DNA of 64,000 nucleotides, taken from positions 24,652 through 88,651 of the forward strand of contig DATMFV010000008.1 of the NCBI GenBank assembly GCA_035555975.1, in the 5' to 3' direction. Made by a program: the position numbers and the translations under genes. This document shows, piece by piece, positions 34,747-43,104 of the stretch. The notes under the pieces were generated by a model. It ran no database searches. It worked only from the letters and a program-made list of their open reading frames with translations, and was not told the DNA's origin. This DNA comes from DATMFV01 sp035555975 (GTDB taxonomy: Bacteria; Verrucomicrobiota; Verrucomicrobiia; Chthoniobacterales; Chthoniobacteraceae). Every line of letters starts with the position of its first letter. Position 1 is the first letter of the stretch.

Positions 34747-35921
34747 TACCGCTCCAGCGTTCCCGCGCGCAGGTAGTCAGCTCTCTGAACCACGCTCCGG
34801 TCGGTCACCGAGCCTTCTATCAATCCCTGGAGCTTCTCCATTGCCAGCGCGCCCATGCGATGAAAGTCGATGAACATACAGTCAAGCTTGAGCTTGGAAG
34901 TCTGCTTCCCCAGGACCGTTACGACTGAAAGGTCCCCGGGTATCCGCACTCCCAGGCGCTTCAGGGATGGCAGTAAACGCTCAAAGAGATCCACCCGGGT
35001 TGCGAGGAGCGCGGTGGGGCGCATTTCGGGAGACTTGAACAACTTCAAAAGGCGACGCGGCACCTGTCGGGAGGCCGGCATCACGAGCTTTTCGAGCGCA
35101 ATGCCTCCGTTTCCCTTCTCCTCGATCGCAAGGCGGCACCCCTCAAAACGGTCGGTAAAGTAATCAAACGGCTCATCCTGAATCAGGACGGCGATTCGCC
35201 GGTGGCCGTGTGAGATAAACCTGCGGGCCACTTCATACCCCAGCGCGACATTGTTGATGGTAACCGACAATACATCGGTCTGGTTGCAGTCATCAAACAC
35301 CGTCACAACCGGAATCCGGGCTGCCACCAATGGATTGATCATCGGCGAGAGATTTGAGAAAAATCCCCTCCGGAAAACAGCCACGCCGTCAGGAGGATTC
35401 CGGAGGATCTGTTCGATCACATACTGGAAACCTTCAGGCTTCTCGTTATGAACGTAAAACTCCACCCGGGAGCCGCTCTCCTGCGCCTTTGCGAAGAACC
35501 CCTGGGCGCACTGCGTCTCGGACTCGTCAAAGTAGGTCGGGATCTTTGAAGAGACCTCCATATGGACCTTTCCGCTAAAAATACAGGCAATCCGGTAAAC
35601 GTTGGTCTGCCCCCGCGCGAGGGAAAACCGTTTGGTACGCCAGGTGGCATCAGCCGGAAGCCCGGAAATGTTACGCTGGTGCAAGAGGAGCAGGGCGCGA
35701 TGACGAAATCCGCTAAGCAGGAGATTGCCGCTCCGCGCCTTTGCCTCGATCAGATGGTTCCTCTGCAACCAGTGGATGCTCTTTTCGGCCGTAGTGTCCG
35801 AGACCTTCCACTGTTGGCAGATCTTGCGATGCGAGAGAAACCGGTCCCCCTGATGATAATACCCGCTTGCCATCTCTGCGAGGAGGGCCTGCGTCAACTG
35901 GTCATGCAGATAGACGTTCAT
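34722..35921 (-). CDS. GntR-type HTH regulator with LacI-like ligand-binding domain
   Basis: Sugar-responsive regulator of 399 aa. The N-terminal winged helix of GntR type reads ALLAEMASGYYHQGDRFLSHRKI... with recognition region WKVSDTTAEKSIHWL. Residues about 110-395 form a periplasmic-binding-protein-like domain (FFAKAQESGSRVEFYV, VARRFISHGHRRIAVL), as in AraR-type regulators. ATG 35921 was chosen over an in-frame GTG 12 bp upstream, which lies inside the predicted operator. The operator touches the start codon, so autoregulation is likely. The importer genes diverge from it. Confidence 0.87.
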   Translation of the reverse strand: MNVYLHDQLTQALLAEMASGYYHQGDRFLSHRKICQQWKVSDTTAEKSIHWLQRNHLIEAKARSGNLLLSGFRHRALLLLHQRNISGLPADATWRTKRFSLARGQTNVYRIACIFSGKVHMEVSSKIPTYFDESETQCAQGFFAKAQESGSRVEFYVHNEKPEGFQYVIEQILRNPPDGVAVFRRGFFSNLSPMINPLVAARIPVVTVFDDCNQTDVLSVTINNVALGYEVARRFISHGHRRIAVLIQDEPFDYFTDRFEGCRLAIEEKGNGGIALEKLVMPASRQVPRRLLKLFKSPEMRPTALLATRVDLFERLLPSLKRLGVRIPGDLSVVTVLGKQTSKLKLDCMFIDFHRMGALAMEKLQGLIEGSVTDRSVVQRADYLRAGTLERYQRGGERS

Positions 35922-35935
35922 GTGTAGGCCCACAG
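35922..35935. promoter_or_regulatory. predicted GntR-type operator, site 2
   Basis: GTGTAGGCCCACAG differs from the perfect palindrome at 32078 in two positions. It directly abuts the regulator ATG and lies 94 bp before the binding-protein gene, so one site could control both directions. Confidence 0.58.
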
Positions 35936-36029
35936 AATAGGCTTCTGAACGGAGTTTTCAAGTCGCAAATAGGCACGACGGCGGTTAATGTCCGCCCACC
36001 CTGGGAACAGTCCCTTGTCCGCATCCCCA

Positions 36030-37472
36030 ATGAGCACTACGCGAACTCTTCTTACCCTTTTCGGCGTTCTCCTCGCCCTTTCGGTCATCGCGGCGGTGTG
36101 GCGACCACGTTCCACCGATGATCCGCGCACCCCGCTGGTCTGGGTGAGCGACAACAGTCCGGCCAGACAGGCCCAGATCGAAGCCTTCAACCGCCTGCAT
36201 CCCGAGCTTCGGCTAAGGCTCGACTATGGAAGCCGCGGCACCCAGAAGATCATCCTCCAATGCACGAGCGGGGTCGGCCCCGACCTTTTTGACTACTCCA
36301 GCGAAGAGATTGGAGCCTTTGTGGAGGCCGGCATCCTCTGGGACATTACCGAAGTCGCCGAAGGACTTGGGCTTTCCCCAAAAAACGGCTGGCCGGGGGC
36401 GGAGCGGAACTACACGCACCAGGGACGCCAGTACGGCTACCCCTGTAACACCGGCGTCCCGATCCTGATCTTCAACCGAAACCTTTTTGATCTTCTGGAA
36501 ATCGACTACCCCAAACAATTGATGACCATCGGGGAATTTATCGCACTTGCCAAAGCCTTTGGTGAAGCCAGCCAAAGAAAACTTCCACCCGGCGGGCAGG
36601 TCTATCCCTGTGCGGGAATGGATTGGAAAATCCTCTTTTCGGCACTGAGAGGGGAATTCTTTGATCCCCTGGGAGCACCGAACCTCGACAACAACCCGGC
36701 ATTGCTGCAGGCCCTTGAACTCCATCACCAATTCCTCTTCAAGTACCGGTTGATGCCGACCACCATTGAAGCGCGAACCATGAGCGGACAGGGCGGCTGG
36801 GGTTCGGGGAATATCAACCAGTTTGCGGCGGGCCGCTTCGGCATGTTTGTCGGAGGCCATTGGACGCTCATCGCCTTCTCTCGAACCTACCACCAGCAGA
36901 TCGCAGAGCTTCAGCGCCGCGGGGTACATCCGGAAGAAATCAGCACCCCGACCGAACGACCGCTCCATCTTGGCGCTGTCCTGATCCCCCGATTCCCAGG
37001 CCGCCAGCCGGGCTACCCCATCAGTAGCCGCGTCGCGGGGATTAACGTCAGGAGCCCCCGGCGCGAAGAAGCCCTCGCCTTTCTGCAATACCTCGCCGGC
37101 AACACCTATTCTGAATTACTCAACCAGAGCTGCGACAGCCTGCCGGGAAACCCCGGGTATGCCGACGCCGGGGTCGAAGCGGGTCCCCCCGCGCTTGACC
37201 GGGTCGCCATGCAGGCGGTCACGATGGAGGCGATGCGTTACGGCTATTCCTTCCGCGAGAGCCCGTTCCTGCAGCTTGCCGATGTACATCGCGCCATCAG
37301 CGCTCAGATTGACCGGATGGAAGCCGATCCCGACCTTCCCGTTCCAGGCTTGCTCCGCCACGCGCAGAAGGAACTGGAGCGCATCATGAGGCGGAACCTC
37401 GATCGCAATCCCGCCTTGAAAGCCCGCTATATCGAAACCTTCGGCACTTCCGCCTACCACTCCCTCCCATGA
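36030..37472 (+). CDS. CUT1 sugar ABC transporter, solute-binding protein
   Basis: Extracellular binding protein of 480 aa. The N-terminal hydrophobic segment (TLLTLFGVLLALSVIAAVW) has no lipobox Cys, so it is likely a membrane anchor or uncleaved signal. The binding fold shows TPLVWVSDNSPARQAQIEAFN, GVGPDLFDYSS, and YPCNTGVPILIFNRNLFD. ATG 36030 was chosen over upstream in-frame starts because the hydrophobic segment follows at once. Its stop overlaps the next permease start (ATGA). Unlike the first locus, the binding protein here is a separate gene. The ligand is unknown. Confidence 0.88.
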   Translation: MSTTRTLLTLFGVLLALSVIAAVWRPRSTDDPRTPLVWVSDNSPARQAQIEAFNRLHPELRLRLDYGSRGTQKIILQCTSGVGPDLFDYSSEEIGAFVEAGILWDITEVAEGLGLSPKNGWPGAERNYTHQGRQYGYPCNTGVPILIFNRNLFDLLEIDYPKQLMTIGEFIALAKAFGEASQRKLPPGGQVYPCAGMDWKILFSALRGEFFDPLGAPNLDNNPALLQALELHHQFLFKYRLMPTTIEARTMSGQGGWGSGNINQFAAGRFGMFVGGHWTLIAFSRTYHQQIAELQRRGVHPEEISTPTERPLHLGAVLIPRFPGRQPGYPISSRVAGINVRSPRREEALAFLQYLAGNTYSELLNQSCDSLPGNPGYADAGVEAGPPALDRVAMQAVTMEAMRYGYSFRESPFLQLADVHRAISAQIDRMEADPDLPVPGLLRHAQKELERIMRRNLDRNPALKARYIETFGTSAYHSLP

Positions 37473-38581
37473 TTCAGCCCGTTCAGCGGCGCAACCTCGG
37501 AATCGCCCTCCTATTCCTGGCCCCGAACCTGATCGGGTTTCTCCTTTTCACCCTTGGCCCCATTCTGATCAGCCTGGGTGGAAGCTTTACGTCGTGGAGT
37601 TTAAAGCCGTCGGTCCCGCTCCGGTTTGTCGGCCTGCAAAACTACGTTGACCTCCTCAGCGATCCCAACTTCTACTTCTATCTCTATAATACGGTTTATC
37701 TTCTGACGGGGCTCCCGATCAGCATCGCTGGCTCGCTGGCCCTTGCCGTACTGCTGAGTTCCAGGTTGAACCTTCAAACCTCCCGGGCCGCCCTGATCCT
37801 CTCACTAACCGCCGCGCTGGGCTCGCTGCCTGTCAGTGGAATACTCATGATCTCCGGCTCGGGAAGCACGGCGTTTCTGGTCCTCGCCTTGGGTGTCATC
37901 ACTTCGTTGGGACTCTACTTCAATTCCATCGGATACCGCACGTTCTACTACCTGCCCCACTTCACGGCAGGCGCCAGCACCATCCTGCTCTGGATGCAGC
38001 TTTACAATCCTTCCTTCGGGCTGATCAATCAGTCGCTCCTCGCGTTGTGCGAATTCCTTGGCATCCCGTTTTCGCCTCCCGGCTGGCTGACCAGCACCCG
38101 CTCGTTGCTAGGGTTTCTTCCCCTGCCCGCACATTTCAATAACGGCGGATTCGGGGTTGGAGCCCGCGAAGCCATCATGATCATGACCATCTGGGCCAGC
38201 GTCGGCGGAAATAACATGATCCTCTATCTCGCCGGGATCTCCAATATCCCGCCCGAACTTTACGAAGCCGCAGACATCGATGGGGCAAGCGGCTGGCAGC
38301 GTTTTCGGCATATTACCTTTCCGCAGCTCGCCCCTACCACCTTCTTTATCGTGGTCATGGGAGTGATATCAGGGTTGCAAGGCGGTTTTGAACAGGCGAA
38401 GCTGATGACCGAAGGCGGCCCGGCCGGGACCACCACCACCCTCAGCTACTACATCTATACCCAAGGCTTCGAACTGTTGGACCTTGGATATGGAGCCGCC
38501 GTCTCCTGGGTTCTCTTTCTGCTCATGATGGGGATCACCTTGCTCAACTGGCGTTATGGAAACCGCCATCAAAACCAATAG
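37469..38581 (+). CDS. CUT1 sugar ABC permease (MalF-type)
   Basis: Inner-membrane permease of 370 aa with EAA loop PPELYEAADIDGASGWQRF. It is longer than the usual 290-300 residues because an extra hydrophobic stretch at about 105-150 (LILSLTAALGSLPVSGILMI and FLVLALGVITSLGLYF) precedes the conserved core. It overlaps the binding-protein gene by 4 bp and precedes the partner permease by 2 bp, so the three genes form one transporter operon. Confidence 0.9.
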   Translation: MIQPVQRRNLGIALLFLAPNLIGFLLFTLGPILISLGGSFTSWSLKPSVPLRFVGLQNYVDLLSDPNFYFYLYNTVYLLTGLPISIAGSLALAVLLSSRLNLQTSRAALILSLTAALGSLPVSGILMISGSGSTAFLVLALGVITSLGLYFNSIGYRTFYYLPHFTAGASTILLWMQLYNPSFGLINQSLLALCEFLGIPFSPPGWLTSTRSLLGFLPLPAHFNNGGFGVGAREAIMIMTIWASVGGNNMILYLAGISNIPPELYEAADIDGASGWQRFRHITFPQLAPTTFFIVVMGVISGLQGGFEQAKLMTEGGPAGTTTTLSYYIYTQGFELLDLGYGAAVSWVLFLLMMGITLLNWRYGNRHQNQ

Positions 38582-38583
38582 CC

Positions 38584-39429
38584 ATGAATCCTTCAGGTTC
38601 ACTCTTCCGTCATTTCGGGTTGGTGATCATCGCCATGATCATGACCCTGCCATTTCTCTGGATGGTCGGCACCAGCATCAAACCGCATCACGAAGTGGAG
38701 AGCCTCAGTTTGCTACCCTCCTCACCTCATCCGGAAAATTATGCCATCGTCCTAAGGCAGAGCCCCGATCCCTACACGGGAAAGCTCCTCGACCTCGACT
38801 TTCCAAAGTGGTACTTCAACAGCTTCTTCATTGCCGGGTGGGTCACCTTTCTTCAGGTTCTGACCAGCGCATGCGCAGCCTATGCCTTTGCGCGCCTGGA
38901 GTGGCCCGGCAGGGACAGGGTCTTCGTCCTCTATCTGGGAACGATGATGGTTCCGGGCATGGTCACCATGCTGCCGGCCTATCAGATCATGGTATCACTG
39001 GGCATGGTCAACACCTATCAGGGGTTGATTATTCCTTCCGCATTCTCAGCCTTTGGCACCTTCCTGCTCCGGCAATTCATGATCGGAATCCCCCGCAGCT
39101 TTGACGAAGCGGCTTCCATCGATGGGGCCAACCATCTCCAGACCTTTATCGAAGTCATCCTCCCGATGTCCCGCCCCGGCGTGATCGCCCTCTCCATCTT
39201 TACCTTCCTGGGAAACTTTCAGTCTTTCGTCTGGCCGCTGGTGATGGTGCGGGACGATCATCTGCGAACCATTCCCGTCGGGATGTTGAGCTTCCAGGGT
39301 CTGTATGGGCAACAGACGGAGTTGATCATGGCGGCAACGGTACTGAACGTCATTCCGCTGATCATCCTGTTTGTCGTGATGCAGAAACAACTGATATCAG
39401 GCATCCAACTAGGGGGCGTCAAGGGATAG
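38584..39429 (+). CDS. CUT1 sugar ABC permease (MalG-type)
   Basis: Inner-membrane permease of 281 aa, normal family size. Six helices and EAA loop PRSFDEAASIDGANHLQTF are visible, and the protein ends MQKQLISGIQLGGVKG, a typical MalG-type C-terminus. It lacks the 300-residue insertion present in the corresponding protein of the first locus. No ATP-binding subunit follows; the next gene is convergent, so the ATPase must be encoded elsewhere and may be shared. Confidence 0.92.
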   Translation: MNPSGSLFRHFGLVIIAMIMTLPFLWMVGTSIKPHHEVESLSLLPSSPHPENYAIVLRQSPDPYTGKLLDLDFPKWYFNSFFIAGWVTFLQVLTSACAAYAFARLEWPGRDRVFVLYLGTMMVPGMVTMLPAYQIMVSLGMVNTYQGLIIPSAFSAFGTFLLRQFMIGIPRSFDEAASIDGANHLQTFIEVILPMSRPGVIALSIFTFLGNFQSFVWPLVMVRDDHLRTIPVGMLSFQGLYGQQTELIMAATVLNVIPLIILFVVMQKQLISGIQLGGVKG

Positions 39430-39450
39430 GGGAGAAGCCGAAAGACTCCC

Positions 39451-41415
39451 TCACGCGCCCGCCAGCCCATCACTGGAAGGTCCAGGCGGGAAGTAGGGCC
39501 GATACTCCGGGACCATCCTTTGGAGCAGACACTTCAGTTCATTGGGAGAGAGCCTGCCGACCCCATCGGCCAGGCAGGCAAGCGCCCGCTCCACGTCGCT
39601 GCGATCCGGAAGCGGCGATACAAAGCGCATGACCTTCGGGTGATGAGTCGGCGCGGTGTTCTCGGTATTGGCACAGAGTTCTTCATAAAGTTTCTCGCCG
39701 GGCCGGAGTCCGACGAACTCGATCTCGATATCCTCGCCAGGCGTCAACCCGCTCAGGCGAATCATTTCGACCGCCAGGTCCCGAATTCGAACCGGTTTGC
39801 CCATGTCCAACACGAAAATCTCGCCTCCCTGGCCCTGGGCAAAACTTTGAAGGACAAGGTTGACAGCCTCCGGTATGGTCATGAAATAGCGGGTAATCTC
39901 CGGGTGGGTTACCTTGACGGGTCCCCCCTCGGCGATCTGTCTCGAAAAGGTAGGGATCACGCTACCCGAAGATCCCAGCACATTTCCGAAACGGACGCCC
40001 ATCAGCTTCGTGGAACCCGGGGCATTCCCATGCCATGACTGGACCACCATCTCCGCAAGGCGCTTGGTGGCTCCCATGACGTTGGTTGGATTGATCGCCT
40101 TGTCGGTGGAGATCAGGACAAAGCGCTCCACCTGATGCTTGACCGCCAGGCGTGCGACGTTGGCCGTGCCGAAAAGATTGTTCTTGATGGCCTCCCCGGG
40201 CTGGCTCTCCATCAGCGGGACATGCTTGTGCGCGGCGGCATGAAACACCGCCTGTGGATGATGCATCCCAAAAAGGTGATCCATCCGCGCATGATCGAGA
40301 ACATCCGCAATACACGGAAGCAGCACCCCATTGAAGGGGAGCGCAAGGAGCGCCTGCTCCAGTTGAAACATCTGGACTTCCGACTGCTCCACCATCAATA
40401 GCTTCTCCGGTCCAAATGCAATGATCTGCCTGCATAGTTCGCTGCCGATGCTCCCTCCCGCCCCCGTCACCATGACAACCTTCCCTTCCAGCAAGGTGCG
40501 AATCTGGTTGGTCTCGATCGAGACGGGACTTCGGCCGAGGAGATCGTCGATCTGCACCTTGCGGAGCTGGTTGACCTCAACCGCGCCCGTGACCAGTTGA
40601 TCAAGGGAGGGCACGGTGCGAAAGGGAACCCCGGCACCCTGTAGGACCTTGACCACTTCCCTTACCCGACGGGCCGGCGCGGATGGCATTGCAATGATCA
40701 CTTCATCAAGGTGAAGCCGTTCCGGCTTCCGCCCGTTGGTGCGTCGGAACAGCCGGGCGAAGCATGTTGACTTTTCGTCCGGGGCGTCGGCATGACGCGG
40801 GGAAAGGAGATCGGGAGAGCCCACCACCGGGACGCCATGGATGCTGGATCGCCATGTATGGCGGCTGTCGTCGAAGAAGGCAACCGGCTTGAGACCGAGG
40901 TGACGTTTGGCCAGAAGATCAAGTGCCAGCCTGGAGCCGACATCTCCCGCCCCGACGATGCCTACCCGTCGCTGGCATGGAGTCTTCCGATATCGCGAAA
41001 TGCGAAATCTCTGCCACGCCAGACGCACGGCGCAACGCCAGCCACCCAGAACCACCAGGGCCAGAATGCAGTCGGCAACAATAATGCCGCGCGGAGGCAC
41101 TGACAAACCGTGATGCGCGGCGCGCAGGATCAGAATGGATGCCAGGCTGAGCACCAGCGCCAAGAGGAGCCGGCTCAAGTCGAAGAGGCTGAATACCATG
41201 AGATGCCCCGAAAACTGGCCCGCCGCCAGCAGGAAGGCGAGCTGGAGCGAAATGATCCAACATGCAGCGACGACGAACTGTCTGTGGTGTTCCACCGGGA
41301 CCGCGAAGTCGAAGCGGATCAGGTACGCACACCAGAGGCTCAACACCAGTCCCACGATATAGGCAACCGGAGTCACCAGGCGGCGAAGGGCGAGCAGCCA
41401 GCCAATAGATCCCAT
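39451..41415 (-). CDS. polysaccharide biosynthesis nucleotide-sugar dehydratase/epimerase (CapD/WbpM-like)
   Basis: Membrane-bound NDP-sugar 4,6-dehydratase-type enzyme of 654 aa. Four N-terminal hydrophobic helices (about 10-130) precede a CoA-binding-like domain (RVGIVGAGDVGSRLALDLL), then the SDR catalytic domain with VVMVTGAGGSIGSELCRQI at about 310 and STDKAINPTNVMGATKRLAEM. The SDR YxxxK is altered to MGATK, as in the inverting FlaA1/WbpM group. ATG 41415 is chosen because it places the first helix normally and GGAAAG lies upstream; ATG 41535 is possible. It faces away from the exopolysaccharide genes but supplies the kind of sugar nucleotide they need. Confidence 0.88.
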   Translation of the reverse strand: MGSIGWLLALRRLVTPVAYIVGLVLSLWCAYLIRFDFAVPVEHHRQFVVAACWIISLQLAFLLAAGQFSGHLMVFSLFDLSRLLLALVLSLASILILRAAHHGLSVPPRGIIVADCILALVVLGGWRCAVRLAWQRFRISRYRKTPCQRRVGIVGAGDVGSRLALDLLAKRHLGLKPVAFFDDSRHTWRSSIHGVPVVGSPDLLSPRHADAPDEKSTCFARLFRRTNGRKPERLHLDEVIIAMPSAPARRVREVVKVLQGAGVPFRTVPSLDQLVTGAVEVNQLRKVQIDDLLGRSPVSIETNQIRTLLEGKVVMVTGAGGSIGSELCRQIIAFGPEKLLMVEQSEVQMFQLEQALLALPFNGVLLPCIADVLDHARMDHLFGMHHPQAVFHAAAHKHVPLMESQPGEAIKNNLFGTANVARLAVKHQVERFVLISTDKAINPTNVMGATKRLAEMVVQSWHGNAPGSTKLMGVRFGNVLGSSGSVIPTFSRQIAEGGPVKVTHPEITRYFMTIPEAVNLVLQSFAQGQGGEIFVLDMGKPVRIRDLAVEMIRLSGLTPGEDIEIEFVGLRPGEKLYEELCANTENTAPTHHPKVMRFVSPLPDRSDVERALACLADGVGRLSPNELKCLLQRMVPEYRPYFPPGPSSDGLAGA

Positions 41416-42250
41416 GATGGATGGAAATCTTTCCGATGGTATGAAGTTTCCCCATGATCGAATAAACCGGGGTGGAAATGCCCGCACCAGGGGGCGGTTA
41501 TTTCCGCAATTGATGATATCCGGAGTCGCAGTCATAATTGGCACAGTAGTTACCGATGATCTACAGTGATAATGAGTGGAGAACAGAAAGGCAAAAGACG
41601 CCGGGGCCTCATCCTAGGCAATGAATACCCGGAAGAACGCCTTCAGGGGAAACACCCGGTCGACCTGATGAAAGGAAAACCGGAAAGCGCCATTACTTCC
41701 ATAGGAACTAGCATGACAACCTGTCGGCAAAGATCATCGTGAATGCTGTATCGCCAAACAAATCAACGCCGGATGCCAGACCAGCCAAAGACGGGATATA
41801 ATCTTTATTCCATGGCAGAACCTGCATTCACCAAACCCGGAATTGAGGTTGTTTCTACCAGTGAGAAAGGAATTCTGTCATTGATCCGAAGGGTTGATTG
41901 CGCAAAGCGATCAATACCGGGCCGCCTTTTCACCGCACCATGAAATCAATTTACTTCGCGGATGTATCCGAATGAACAACTCCGCCCACGGTCAATACGG
42001 GCGCCATTGGGGGCACCGAGCGGTCAAGATCTTCCGATCGGTCAAACTTCCCCTGCATCCGGAACCCGCCATGGGTCGGAAGAACCGCCCGATATAGAGG
42101 CGGAATGCTTCCGTGGAGTGCCGGCTGCGGAAGAAAAATAACTAAATTCGAGTGCATCTGATCTATTTGACATCCGACTATTTTTTCTGCGGCGATTTGT
42201 AGCTGACTTCAGTTGGGAACCATCAAGCACACCATCTTCCTTCCCGTGAT
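41416..42250. other. gene-free region between two exopolysaccharide units
   Basis: About 835 bp separate the divergent dehydratase and initiating transferase genes. The base composition is more AT-rich than the surroundings. A TATAAT sequence is at 41797-41802 and a TTGACA at 42167-42172, but neither has a convincing partner. Short open frames (for example 66 codons at 41743-41943) show no family features. I see no clear RNA gene; it probably carries promoters and a leader for the rightward operon. Confidence 0.45.
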
Positions 42251-42895
42251 ATGAAAGTTTCCGGCTTCTATTCAAGATATGGAAAACGTTTCCTGGATGT
42301 CATCATTGCCGGCGCGGCACTCTCCATTCTTTCACCGGTGCTTGCGCTGACGGCGGCGCTGGTCCGTTGGAAGCTGGGAAGTCCGATTCTCTTCAAACAG
42401 CTCCGCCCGGGAAGGTACGGAGCGCCGTTCGTCCTCCTGAAATTCCGTACCATGCTTGATCAATATGATGCCGGGGGCCACCTGCTTCCCGATCTGAAGC
42501 GGCAGACCTCCATTGGAAACTTTCTTAGACGCAGCAGTCTGGATGAACTGCCGGAGCTGCTGAATGTCATCAGGGGGGAAATGAGCCTCGTCGGGCCGCG
42601 GCCGCTCCTGATAAAGTATCTTCCACGCTATACGCCCGAACAGATGTGCCGCCATGATGTCCTGCCCGGCATCACCGGCTGGGCACAGGTCAATGGGCGG
42701 AACCTGATCTCATGGGAAGAAAAGTTCAGGCTGGACCTTTGGTATGTCAGGCATTGTTCACTCCGGCTTGACTCCAAGATCCTTTTCCAGACCCTTCGAA
42801 AAGTGCTTGAACGGGAGGGAATCAGCGCCCCTGCGGAGTTCAGCTCCCGGGAGTTTAACCCCGACGCCGAACCGGTCTCCCCCGAGCAGGCGTAA
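42251..42895 (+). CDS. initiating sugar phosphate transferase (PglC-like)
   Basis: Monotopic phosphoglycosyltransferase of 214 aa that would put the first sugar phosphate on undecaprenyl phosphate. It has the N-terminal membrane hairpin (KRFLDVIIAGAALSILSPVLALTAALV), the catalytic-region motifs (QLRPGRYGAPFVLLKFRTM, FLRRSSLDELPELLNVIRG), and EMSLVGPRPLL and PGITGWAQVNGRN near the C-terminal half. The size matches the short PglC/WecP-type enzymes rather than long WbaP types. It opens the rightward cluster. Confidence 0.9.
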   Translation: MKVSGFYSRYGKRFLDVIIAGAALSILSPVLALTAALVRWKLGSPILFKQLRPGRYGAPFVLLKFRTMLDQYDAGGHLLPDLKRQTSIGNFLRRSSLDELPELLNVIRGEMSLVGPRPLLIKYLPRYTPEQMCRHDVLPGITGWAQVNGRNLISWEEKFRLDLWYVRHCSLRLDSKILFQTLRKVLEREGISAPAEFSSREFNPDAEPVSPEQA

Positions 42896-43104
42896 CGCCG
42901 CGACACCAACATGATTCCCCTCTCCTGCCGTATGACAACAGCCCCTTCCTCAACTCGCCCGGGATGCCCGGCTCCTCCTTTGACAGGGGATAGGCTGTCG
43001 GGGTTCACCCGGCGATATTCTCGGGGCATCTTTCGGCTCGAGGGGTGTCGATATCTCCTTGCGCCAAAATTCAAGATGCTCAGGTTTTCACTCGATCGTT
43101 GATT

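Noticed and set aside
17225..39429. Classical SusC/SusD-type polysaccharide locus
   Set aside because: No TonB-dependent receptor or SusD-like lipoprotein gene is present; uptake is by CUT1 ABC systems.
41539..41553. Sigma-54-like sequence TGGCACAGTAGTTAC
   Set aside because: The -12 element is TTAC instead of TTGC, and it lies about 700 bp from the next rightward gene and beside the start region of the dehydratase gene, so support is too weak.
41743..41943. Small open frame of 66 codons in the gene-free region
   Set aside because: No ribosome site, no recognisable domain and no coding bias like the neighbours.
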